Source: Rhodeus uyekii
Taxonomy: Eukaryota; Chordata; Actinopteri; Cypriniformes; Acheilognathidae
Length of the DNA: 64,000 nucleotides
Assembly (NCBI GenBank): GCA_037043235.1
Contig: JAWRVZ010000279.1
Span: 186,001-250,000 of the forward strand
Direction: 5' to 3'
Positions 10,461 through 22,035 of the stretch are shown here, piece by piece (within the stretch, counting starts at the first letter, position 1; each line of letters opens with the position of its first letter). The translations under genes were made by a program, and so were the position numbers. The notes under the pieces were generated by a model. It made no database searches. It had not been told where the DNA came from and was given only the letters and a program-made list of their open reading frames with translations.

Positions 10461-12474
10461 TTTTTGTAAGAAAACAATCCATGTTTATAACTTAAAAAAA
10501 AAGTTTTAAAAAGTTTAACAAAATGAAAAGAAAAACTGATACTAATTCTAAATGATAATTGAACAGATAAATAAATACTATAATATGATATTATACTATA
10601 TATGATAATTATACAATTATAATTATACTATATATGCTATTATATTATAATAGCATAATGCGTACAACTATATAATACAAAAACATCACGAAGGAAAACT
10701 CATTTTTTCTCATGAGAAAATTTCTTCTCATATTTTACAATTTGGAGATGGAGACGTTGGTGTTGAATTTATACAATTTGATTTGTATATTAAAAATAAT
10801 GAATTTTTAATAATTAGTCCTCCCCTAATCTGACCCTCAGAGGGGTGTAAACTGAACGAAAGAGATTGTGCAAATACACACACAGTTGCAACCAATGTGC
10901 CAAAAGATAAAATAGTTGTGAATTTCCGTGAGATGGTGTTAGTTTTTTCTCTGTATAACCTGCTCAGTAAGGCCAGGAACATAAATAGGATCCATTTTGA
11001 TTTCATGTTTACTTAAAGGAAGAGAAACTCATTATAAAAAAAACAGAAACATTTATAAAATGTTGCGTAGAAACCGTCCAACAACAAGAAAACCGTTGAA
11101 GAGGGTTGCAGTACAGATCGGACTGCCTGTAAAGTGTGAGAGTAAACATGGTAAAAAGTTGTTTTTTGTGTCTGGATTTTGTAAGATGAAAGTGTAAAAT
11201 CATGGTGAACTTCATGCTGGATTTTGTAAGATTCTAGTGAAACAAAGTAATGCAAAGTAACGCTGTGCTTCTGATGTGGTTTGTTAAAATCTCAAGTGAA
11301 AACATGTTTGCTTTTGTGTTTCTGCACATCAAACAGATCCACTTTACCCGATGCGTCTTTATCTCTTCTGATTGTTGTAATTTAACTGTCTTTCAAAACA
11401 TACAGACACACAAAGTCATACGACCTTTAATGGTCTGATCATTTGACCTCCAGTCTGGAAATAATCCAGCACTTCAGCCACAGACACTCGCTGTCTCCAC
11501 TGCCTTCTGCCTGCAGGATTTCACAAACCTTCGCAGCTCTATCTGCTTGACAAAGGATTATTGTAGAGAAATATTAACATTAACAGTATATGTTGTGTTC
11601 AAAGTTTGAATCTCTCAAAAGAAATGTGCAGGGAAATTTTCACCTTTAAATTTTGTCGAAATTCATTTTGCATCAAGAAAATAAAACATAGTTTAGGTTT
11701 TTTTCCAAATTGTTATAAGCTAAGCAATTCTAATTCCATGTGGACACGATAAAAAGTACAGTGGGCGTGATTTCTGATTACAAATATACGTTGGAAATAC
11801 AGTATACTGACATTGATTAAATGTTCTTCATTTTCTTTATGCAAATTACATTTGATTTTGGGGTGAAATATGTCCTTGACATTTTCTACAAGACTCTCCC
11901 TAAAAAGTTTTATGATGGAAATAACATCAATCTATCATAGAATATCATATTCCCATTGCAACTGTGAAATAAAAGCGACATCTTGCAGTTCTTTCCTCTA
12001 TATTCTTAAATCACACATTTTCATTTGAGAGAGTTCTCTAACCAACCTTAAACTTACAACACTTGCTTGACTTTATATAGCTCTTCCCATCAATTCTGCT
12101 TAATTTTTAATGTTGGAAATCTTAGATAGCCATTAATAATGCACTGTAGTGTCCATTCATAATTGATGATCTGTTATTTCGCAAATTCAATACTGATATG
12201 TGGTTTATTTAGAAATCCACACAGTCATCAAAACGAGGAGGAAGCCAAACTCTCAAGACCTTGAAACCATTAGAGAATAAAGAAAAGCCTCAAAAACATG
12301 GAGGACTTTTACCTTCAGCGTTCAGCTTATGTTTGAAAAAGTAAAAAAAAAAAAAAAAAAAAAAAAGTAAAACATTTTTTTGAAAGCATTCTGAATTACA
12401 ATAGAGTGCTTAGTCTATTTTTCCCCTTCAATTTGCTTTTTTTTTTTTTTTTTTACATAGTGCTAACTACTATA
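10461..12474. other. space between convergent genes
   Basis: AT-rich with long A and T runs (12342-12366 and 12438-12453). There are several short ORFs on both strands without family features. Nothing else recognised. Confidence 0.5.
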
Positions 12475-12496
12475 AATTAATTGGTAAATCTGGGCT

Positions 12497-12502
12497 TTTA
12501 TT
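12497..12502 (-). promoter_or_regulatory. bmp1: candidate bmp1 polyadenylation signal
   Basis: AATAAA on the - strand (in gcttttattcag on +), followed downstream on that strand by a T/A-rich stretch. If used it would give a 3' UTR of about 3 kb. The 12500-15500 segment carries few repeats, which fits a UTR, but closer sites cannot be excluded. Confidence 0.3.
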
Positions 12503-15500
12503 CAGTTAATTAAATGGTCAGTCCACAATTCCTGAGTCTACAAGACAAAACGTGACATGAAGCATTTCAAAATGAAAATAACATTTTATGAAATAGATGC
12601 ACTTGTTAACACTATGTGCAATACATAGGTGAAAATTAGCTATACAATATAAATAAATTGCATCTTTTGTCTGCAATTACACACAGCCTTACTTCTCAAG
12701 TTATCTATGGTTTAGTGTACTTTGAATACATTAATACATATTTACATACATACATACATATGATAAAATGCATAAACATACCAAGTCTCGTGTGGGAAGG
12801 CCGGTCAGGGTGAACAGATCAAGCATACACTATTATGCTATGCTGAGGTAACATTTCAGAAATTTGATAAAACAGATCACTTGAAGCCTGCATTCGGCAA
12901 CACAAAACACTATTTCTAACAGGAAATAACATGGGCATTAAAAACATTAAGAATGTGCTTTGCTTAGCAAAATGTACAAGTGCTCCACTACTCTAAAAAA
13001 GCTATGCTAGGAAGCATATTCAAATACAGAGATGAGAAATTGGGTATAGACGTTCTCTTGGACACATGAAATAAAACACATCTGAAGAACTAGGATACAA
13101 GTTAGTTGATCTTGAGCATAAAGCGTAAGCATCCTTAGCTTGCAAGAACAAATATCGAGAAACTTGAGGCTTGAGGTGAACACGTGGCTCGAGGTGAACT
13201 GACTCAGAGTTCAAACGGAAGGCATTGCAGAAACGTCGAAAACCCTTTAAAACCCAAAAATCTTTCCTCTACAAACCATAATCCTCATTATTTGCCTTCC
13301 TGGATTTCACACACCCAAGTCAAACAGTAACCGAGTCCTGAAAGGTTTCAAATCTAGTGTCTTGAAATGGTTCGGTGGGTAATGACAATCAGATATCCTG
13401 AACCTGAGATTAAAAAGAGCTTTAGGTAAATCCACAAAGGCAAACAGGTGTGAAATTATATCACATGATGAAAAGAGCTGTTGAAACGGAGGAGACAGCC
13501 TTTGAAGGAGCTCTGCAGAAGAGACAGGGAGAGGTAGGGAGTAGTGATGTAGACTGCATACTTGAAAATGGAGAGCGGGAACACTTCAGATCAAATAATC
13601 AACCCCGGGGACAAGACTATTCAGCACTATTCCACACAGACTTGACGTCTAACATCCTCTTTTCCCAACTGACATTGAACATCAATGGAGAAAGAGCAAT
13701 TTCAGGTGACCAACATGAAAGCACCGCTCATTTGAAATAGCACCATCCCACCACTCTCCCACACGCTGAGGTACGTTATTGGAACAGATTAACAATTTAC
13801 ACCGTTTTTCCCACAGCCAACGATGTAAGAGCAACATCTACCTAGCAATGGGGCACCTTAAGACTGCTAAAAGGGCAATTATTTCAGGTTTAACTCCAAA
13901 TTGTACTGCTGCACATAAATCAGACCTTAGTCGGAATAGACAACATTTTATTCTGACCGTGAGGGACATTTGCACATTTTGTTCAATAGGTTCTAATGTC
14001 TACAAATCACGTACTCGCCCTCAAATCATATCAAACTTTTCTGTTCCTCAGTGGAAAACCAAAGAATGGTTTTGTCCATACAATGAAATTCAATGGGATC
14101 CAATCTTAAGTTGTTTTAGACCCCCGTGACTTTTATTATATAGACAAAACCATTCTTCCAAATTTGCTTCTTTTGTGTTTTACAGAAGAACGAACATCAT
14201 ACAAGTTTGGTATGTCAAATCTTCATTTTTTGGTTGAACTACCTCATTAAAAGGTACCTCATTTAAAGTCATAAGTTTTTAGGAGTCTACCCTAACTAAG
14301 GTCCAGTCATGCAGCTTTCATACTATAACATTTGTTATGAAATCAACTAAGAATTGAGAAATTTGGGTCATAGACTACAAGGAAAGAGCCTGAGAAAGAG
14401 AAAAAAGGCTGGGACGTGTTATAAGAAAACAGCTTTGGGACACAAGAGGGCACACCAATTCTAATGCGTCTGTGCCTAATTTGTTCATGATCGACAAAAC
14501 ACTGAATGAGCGTTACGAGGACAGAAGCATATTATCAGGACTTCGGAAGAAATGTGTGTAAACTGATCCGAATTTTGAATTTAAAACCATTCTGTTTTTA
14601 TGCAAAAGCAATTAACAGCCATCAGTCATGGGCCATATTTTGTTTATTAGTCTTTTAATATGATAACTGTTATTGGAAAACCTCCTGGAGAGTAATATTG
14701 GGAAGGGAACCTTCTGGGCTAGTGGCCAGGGAAAGCAAAATAGTTATTACAAATGCTGGTGCCATCACGTCTACATTTCCTTCTAGCTGTACTACATGCA
14801 TCTCTTTGACATACAGTGTCGTTTGCTCAAGTAACCAGCCCACAATGGCCAACGAGACTCTTTATGAACAACCAATGCCAATAATGTCAAGAAGAGACAG
14901 TTGTTTCCTCACAGTGCAGCGGTAAATCTCCTGTCTGAAGGTTGTAAAATCTGTGAGGAACCCCGTCTTGAATGCCCTGCTCCACTCATTTCTCACTTCC
15001 TCTATCCCACTGTTGCACAGATGACTGGTTTGGTTGACTGTTCGGTTCTCCTGCAGGAGTTCCTCAGTGTATTTGTGTTTTTAAAACGCACTCTTGGCTC
15101 ATGAAAGATGAAAAAAGAGAGGGGAGAGGGGGGGGGGATTCCTGTAGCTGATCAACTACACCCACCCTCCCATAAAATAAGACCTTTCAATTTTGCCCCT
15201 ATATTGGTATCCAGCAACTGAATACATTCCACCCCCCTCCCACCTCCAAAACCTGCCCCGAATGTAATCATTAAAAAAAAGGTAAAAACAAAGTCTACTG
15301 CGGAATGGCTTTACTCCTCACAGTCAGTAGGGGATGCCGGAACCCCTGTGAACTACTGAGGTGCGGTTGGCGTTCTTGCGGCTGGTCCGTCGAGTCTGGG
15401 TGTTCTTGGCGGCCGGGGGGCTCCGAGCGATGGGTGAGGCCCTCCCCGTGGGGCCCTTTCGCTTCCCCCTAGGCCCTGCACGGCCCCTCCCGGCCACTAG

Positions 15501-15503
15501 AGG
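12503..15503 (-). other. bmp1: probable long bmp1 3' UTR / downstream DNA
   Basis: Three kilobases with little recognisable repeat content. A GC-rich block directly after the stop (15310-15503) is continuous with the coding exon. A small MITE-like piece (acagaagaacgaacatcata) is near 14185. ORFs at 13450-13740 and 13779-14129 on + lack domains and are not called genes. Confidence 0.4.
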
Positions 15504-15641
15504 TCACTTTTTACGGGAGTGGAGTGTGTCCTGAAACTTGGTGCTGGTGTAACGCACGTGGAAGCCCTTCTTATTTATGGTGTCATCTGAGCGGAATTTG
15601 ATGACAATGGAGTCGCCAGCCGAATAGATCTCCTCTGGAGG
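15504..15641 (-). CDS. bmp1: bmp1 terminal exon: CUB5 end and stop
   Basis: 138 bp: 45 residues plus TGA at 15506-15504. It reads PPEEIYSAGDSIVIKFRSDD, then TINKKGFHVRYTSTKF and a basic tail ending SRKK. Acceptor tttctag before 15641, phase 0. It is too short for most ORF finders because it starts by splicing, but it matches the BMP1 C-terminus almost residue for residue. Confidence 0.93.
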   Translation of the reverse strand, partial: PPEEIYSAGDSIVIKFRSDDTINKKGFHVRYTSTKFQDTLHSRKK

Positions 15642-18600
15642 CTAGAAACAGAAAGACGGAGGCAGATGTCAACATTTGATAAATACTGTGATGTTATTTC
15701 CATTAAGAGGTGCATTATTTTTAGATCAAGAACTTGTATTGACAATGCAAGAGTTGAGCATTATTATCACTTTGATCACTGCACTGAAATGCCAAAATTT
15801 ACTGAGTTCCCTGAATTTCTCTCTTGATCATGAGACAAAGAGCTGGGAAAGTGTTGCCACCTAGTGGACAAACTTGTTCAAAATTCAAAAACAAAATTCA
15901 AAACTATCTAGTTTGCCTAATGAGACCTTGATTGGCAGCTTCAGGTGTGTTTACTTGGGGTTGTAGCTGAATTCTGCAAATCAGTGGTCATCCAGGAGCA
16001 GGATTGGACACCCCTGGTCTAGTAAGACCTCGATTATCTGCTTCAGGTGTGTCTAATTGAAGTTGGACCTAAACTCTGCAAAGAAGTGCCCCCCCAGCAG
16101 CAAGATTAGATATCACTGGCATAGAAAGACCTTCTTTAACTGCTTCAGGTGTGTTTGATAGGGGTTGGAGCTGAACTCTGCAAGGCAGTGGCCCTCCAGG
16201 AGTAGGATTGAATACCCCTGGTCTAGGAAGACCTTGATTATCTGCTTCAGCTGTGTTTGATTGGGGTTGGACCTAAACTCTGCAAAGCAGTGGCCCTCCA
16301 GGAGCAGGAGTCGACACCCCTGGTCTAGTAAGACCTTCTTTAACTGCTTCAGGTGTGTTCATTTGGGGTTGGAGCTGAACTCTGCAGGACAGTGGTCATC
16401 TAGGAGCAGGATTGAAAGTCCCTGGTCTAGTAAGACCTCGATTATCTGCTTCAGGTGTGTTTAATTGGGGTTTGAGCAAAACTCTGCTAGGCAGTGGCCC
16501 TCCAGGAGCAGGATTGGACATACCTGGAGTACAAAGTTTGCTCAGTTTTAAAAACTGGGGTATGTTTTCGAATACACACTGTACGAATACCTTAGCCGCT
16601 TAGCGTACTCATCAAAAACCGAAGTACACATTGAGCTGTAGAAGGTATCTGCCTATGTGAGTAGTGGATAGTGTGAATGTTCATTAGGGCTTTAACCTCA
16701 AAAATGTTTAAACAGTTTCAGAGTAGTTTCCATTGTGTAGCGAACGGGTCTGTTAAGAGTTTGAGTGAGTGATTCTTCTCGGAGCAAGCCTAATGGGTTA
16801 TTTTGGGCTGTGACAGCCTAATGTGGCAGCACACTTAAGCTCATGTTGCTCGAGGGGCATATTCCCTGCTGTTAGTAAATTGTCAGTTGTTTTGGATTAA
16901 AAGCATGCGCTAAATGGCAAGTTACCAAACTTGATTGAAATAAATGCGCACTGTTTCACATCCTCTCCGTGCAAGTCAAACAAATCAGTATCAGAATAAC
17001 ATCCGATATACCTCGTCTAAAGTCCACATCAGCCTCTCATAATTTCTCATTGAACCAAAGTAAATATAATCATGCAAACAATGACTTTTTCATTGTCCTG
17101 AGATTTTTGTAATCTAACATTCAGCTCTTCTTAACTTCCCCGGATCAAGAAATGAGGAAAAACCCAGACAGTCAGATAAGTCTTTATCCTATAAGGAAGT
17201 GGTTCTCAAGTGCTGGATTCTGTCCCAAAATTGGGTCACAGATCTGTTGTAATAGGGTCATGGACAGCAGGGTAAATCAGGACTGTACGGGCTAGTGAAC
17301 AAAATCTCCAATGGCTCATAGAAACCAATCAAGCATAACTAAGCCATTAGAATGAGAGAAGGCAAAGAAATTTGTTTCTACAAATAGCTGGATTCATTGG
17401 AAATTTGATACTTTTATTTAATTAAAAAGATTCCATTTGGAACATTTGCATTTAAATACACATGAATATATTTTTAATGAAATGTGTCTGTCCCTCCTTT
17501 ATAAGTCCATTCCACCAAAACTTTAATGATTCAAAAAACATCACTAAGAGATTGTAAATGATGATTTTATCAGATGAACAGATTTAAGTTGCACCTTATT
17601 GAAGTATAAACACTGATCAACGCACAAACAAAGAGAATCAAATATGTAAACGGAAGCTCAAACTTGCTTGCGAGATGAACGAGAACCAAAGGCGATTGTT
17701 CTCACATTCACACAAGAACATTTAAGTTTCTGCAAGAACGAATGAGGTTTGTTCTCATGCATCAGGCAAGTGTGACTGACAGAAATATCTGAGGTTTTAT
17801 TAAAAGTTTCATTTGTGTTTCAAAGAGGAGCGCAAGCCTTTTTGGTTTGGAATGACATGATCTATCCCTTGAACAATCCCTTTAAAGACCACTTTTGCAA
17901 CAAGCTTAGATGTTGCCACAACTCTTTTTTTGGACTTTTGTAGAATTTATGGTAACAATTTATCTTGATGGTCCTTTTGATCATTCTGTTGACAATAAGT
18001 AACTTTACAACTACATGACAACTAACTCTCATTAGAGTATTAGTGACTGTCTGCTTAATATCTGATAACTCTTTACTAGACGTTCCACAACAGACAATCA
18101 CTGGCTATGAGTAACTTTACAACTACATACCAACTTGTTCTAACCCTTACTCTACCAGTTTACTAATACTCTACTAACACTCTAATGACAAAGTTACATA
18201 CAGTCAAAAGAATGTGTTAAAGGGACCATCAAAATGAAGTGAAACTGACTTTATGTAGTAAACCTAGATCTGTGCTTTACCCCGGATCCACAGTAGCGGC
18301 CTAGTCTGGGTGATTTGGTGTCCGCCCCATCAAACAGCTCCATGTAATCATAGCCACAGTCGGCCTCCTCCTCAATTTCGAAGGTCTGGAAGATGAGCTC
18401 CACACCGTAGCCCTTCTCTGCTGTGATCACCCACTGACAGTCTGACGCCCCGGGGTAGTTATTATCACCAAACTGGGCATGAGAGTAGAGGTCCTTAGTT
18501 TTCACCTCTGCTTTCAGACGACCTCCACACTCTGCAGAAGAGAGGAAAAAGAACACATGAGGAAAGTCCTTTCCTGTAGGTCAAACAGCAGAGAGTGACA

Positions 18601-21600
18601 CTTGCAACATCAAGGTCATGGGTTCGATTCCCAGGGAAAGCAAGAACTGATTTGAATATCAATGTGTTTCTTGAATGCGATGTAAGTCAATTTGGACAAA
18701 TGTTAATGTAAGTCTGACTTCAGCGTCTCAGCATATCATTGTGGCTGAGATTTTGAACACTTTTGACCTAAAAACTACTTAAGGCCAGTTCACACCAAGG
18801 ATGGCAATTACAAGACAAATATAAAAGTTTTACAAATAATTGTACGCTAAAATAACAATGGAGTCATTCCACACCACAACTATAATGATATAGCTGAAAT
18901 CAGACATTTTTTTTCCATCTGATGAACGCTAAAAACATTGACAGCCAATCAGAAGAGCACATTTAGCAGCATTTAAAGTGGCAGACGAAAAAACTGCAGT
19001 GTGTGCCAATAACAAACAGACCTTTATTGTGCGTTGGTGTGGACGTTCATATAGTTATCATTCTTGGTTTAAACAAGCCTTTATACTTGAGATTAAAGAC
19101 AATATATTTCAATGGTTTAACAAGACATTTGCATGTTCATGGTTCTCGTTGATTCAAGACCAAATTAGGTCAAAACATTGATTCAAGATTTTATTCAAAT
19201 GATTTATTTATTCTAGTTTTTATTCTATAGTTTATTGTATAGATAAACGTCTGAAAATATGATGTATACCGTATTTTTCACCATATAAGACGCTCCGGAA
19301 CATAAGACACACCCAATTTTAAAGAAGGAAAATCTAGAAAAAAAGATTCTGAACCAAATACTGCAGTAAAATATTTTATATCAACTGTATAAAGTTAACA
19401 GCACAAAAAAACATAAAACAATTTTATGCCAACCATGTAACATATTAAGAACTATCTTTACTCTCATTAACAGTCAGTAAAGTCAGTAAACAGTGAAAGT
19501 AACAAAAATAAGGCTGTAATGTTTTTATTCGAACCCAATAATTCCTCTTCTTCGCTGCTATCAGAAATGAGGAAGGACAGATCCACGCAGTCACTGTCAT
19601 CACTTTCTTCCTCACTGGTGTCAAATAAGACGTTCTTCTGTTCCTTCCAAGGCATTACTAAAAGTCATTGTGTTTACTTCATTGTGAGGGGGGGTTGTAC
19701 GCTTGTTTTAATGGAATTTATATGCACATATTCAATTTGGGCGGGTTTTTCATCAAAAACCAGCCCAATTTTTATCAACCAGCCCAATGCATTTTTTTTC
19801 CGGTCGGATATGACCAAAAGGAGCCCGCCCAATCTGGCAACACTGACTGAGAGAAGTGAAACTAAACCAAGAGAAAGAAGCGTGACTCACAGAGAGTGAA
19901 GCGTGAGCGCCGAACACGCATGTTTTGGTTGTTGTTTTTGTTCAAGTCTGAGAAAATAAAAGAGCCCGTGATTCTCAGCACGCTGACCCTGCCTCCTTCT
20001 TTCTCCCTCTTTCTTCCGGGTTTCGGCAGCAGTGTGGTAATGTTCTTTTGTCACAGGGAAAGAAGGAGGCAGGGTCAGCGTGCAGAGAATCACGGGCTCT
20101 TTTATTTCGTTTCACTTCTTTCAGTTGCACTCGTGACCCTCGCGTTCTCTGCTTCCGTGGTGACTCGCGTCTCGCCCGGGTCTCTCTCCCCATCTCTCAC
20201 TTCTCGGCTCAATGAGACACAGGTGTTTGTCGATTTGCACTTGATCTTCTTACGCACGGCTCGTCTCCTGACTCTCTCTCCCGCTGCAGACCTCGCTGAA
20301 CCACGCCCCCCTCGCCACAGTCATCACTGTAAAGTCCACCATTGCCCCCCACTCGTCATCACCACGGCTACGGCCGAGGCCGCACTCCGCGGATTCTTTA
20401 TACTCGTCGGATAGGACGCACCAATTTTTCCCTCCCAGTTTTGGGGAAGAAAAAGTGCGTCTTATGCGGCGAAAAATACGGTAATTGAAAACTAAATATA
20501 AATGTGAAAATCTGAACTTTACATAATATGTCATGAACCATTCAAACCATCCTGAAAGTAATTTCAAAATTATTAAATTAATGTCATCAACGGCACATTC
20601 ACATTCAAGCACATTCACCAATTTGCACGTTCAAGTTTGACAAAAGACAACAATGCATGACGCTTTTTTTCTCTCTTTAAATCAGAGGTTCTGTTCCTTC
20701 TTTTGATATATTCCATGTTCAGATATTCATATAACAAAATATTCTGGGGGCTATGAGTTTTTTGTGAAAATGATCCAAAATACTGCTGCTGACTGGCAAC
20801 TTTAAAAAAAGAAAGGTAAAAAGCATTTAACCCATGTGGTTCAGTGACTATTGTTAGGAATGATACAAACCACTGCATAGTCTCTTACAGTATGTCATTT
20901 AGATAGATGTGCTCACCTGCAGAATGGGAAGCCTCAAAGCCTTTCTTCTGCACGGAGTTATCAGAGAAGAAGCGGATGAACAACTTGTTTCCGTTGGAAA
21001 TGATTGGCTGAGGTTTCTTAGCGCCGCAGTATCGTCCGAGGCTTGGTGCTTTCCCATCCCGACCGTCGTAAATCTCAATGTGGTCATAAGCACATTCCAG
21101 ATGAGGCTCCATGTCGATCTCATTGAAAGCCTGAAACATGCGGAGCAAGTCAACGTTTGAACGGCAGTGTTCTTGAACTTGTTTTCACTTGCAAGTGTCA
21201 TGAGACATGGCGCATGCTTACAAAAGCTGCGTAGTGGAGCACAACTGGAGTGTGTGAGGAGTGAAAGGGGGAAAACAAAGTTCTGGAGTATTTAGGACAG
21301 TGTGTCATTGCACGGGATGCTTCAATGGTCAAATGCATCCGTCTAATAAGCGTTTGCATAAAAATAACAACAGAAAAGCAGAGCAGTGGAAAGTAAAAAT
21401 ACATTACATGAACACAGAACTTCTTTTTTTTGTTTAAAAATGTGAGATTCAGTTCATATATGCTGCAAATAACAAGAAATTTTTCGAGAAAATGAGTTCA
21501 GGGACTGGCTGATTAATATTAACATTACTATAAAACAAAAGCTCACAAGACAAATTGTCAGGAATGCGTATGTTACGGAGTCCAGTGAGTGGATCCAGTT

Positions 21601-22001
21601 TTGCGGTCTGCATTCCACTATTATGAATAGTTGTCTTTATGGTTCCAGATTCTCATTTGTTTGTTTGGCAAGCGGGTCTTTATATAGTTATTATATAGTA
21701 TAGCTAATATAGTTATTTTTAAAGTCAAGTCACTTGGTTTAACAAGACATTTGCATGTTCATGGTTCTCTTAATGTTGATTCATGGCCAAATTACACATA
21801 GGTAATCAAAGTGTTTTATTTTAGTTTTTATTAAAATGATAACACATTATTAAAATGATTTATTTATTCTAGTTTAATTAATCATTAGATTTTTATCAAC
21901 TCAAAAACCTCCCGCAGATCCTTCATGAACCCACAGGAGTTTGCAAACCCAGATTGGAAAACTCTGGGATAACATGAAAAGTGAAATATAAAATATGATG
22001 C

Positions 22002-22035
<34 letters not shown>

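Larger units (their letters stand above)
19269..20481. mobile_element. Tc/mariner-superfamily (Tigger-like) element, 1.2 kb
   Basis: Inverted ends: ccgtatttttcaccatataa at the left and, reversed, ccgtatttttcgccgcataa at the right, each bordered by TA (19267-19268 and 20482-20483). Inside, a - strand frame (19655-19467) has the acidic tail DTSEEESDDSDCVDL, as found at the C-terminus of pogo/Tigger-type transposases. The DDE domain is gone. A 49-bp fold-back lies at 19955-20106. Flanking sequence is related to 21740-22170, which lacks the element. Confidence 0.82.

Noticed and set aside
13450..14129. Two + strand ORFs of 96 and 116 codons
   Set aside because: They lie in the probable bmp1 3' UTR in antisense, with no recognisable protein features.
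15925..16535. Possible CRISPR-like array (regular repeats)
   Set aside because: The period is 102 bp with no unique spacers, and the locus is a vertebrate intron; it is a minisatellite.
18570..18700. tRNA gene
   Set aside because: B-box present but no complete cloverleaf, and the same unit with the same tail recurs five times in the window: a SINE.
19896..20414. 172-codon + strand ORF and overlapping - strand ORFs
   Set aside because: It spans the 49-bp inverted repeat inside a transposon; the frames are open because of GC-rich repeat sequence, and no protein motif is visible.
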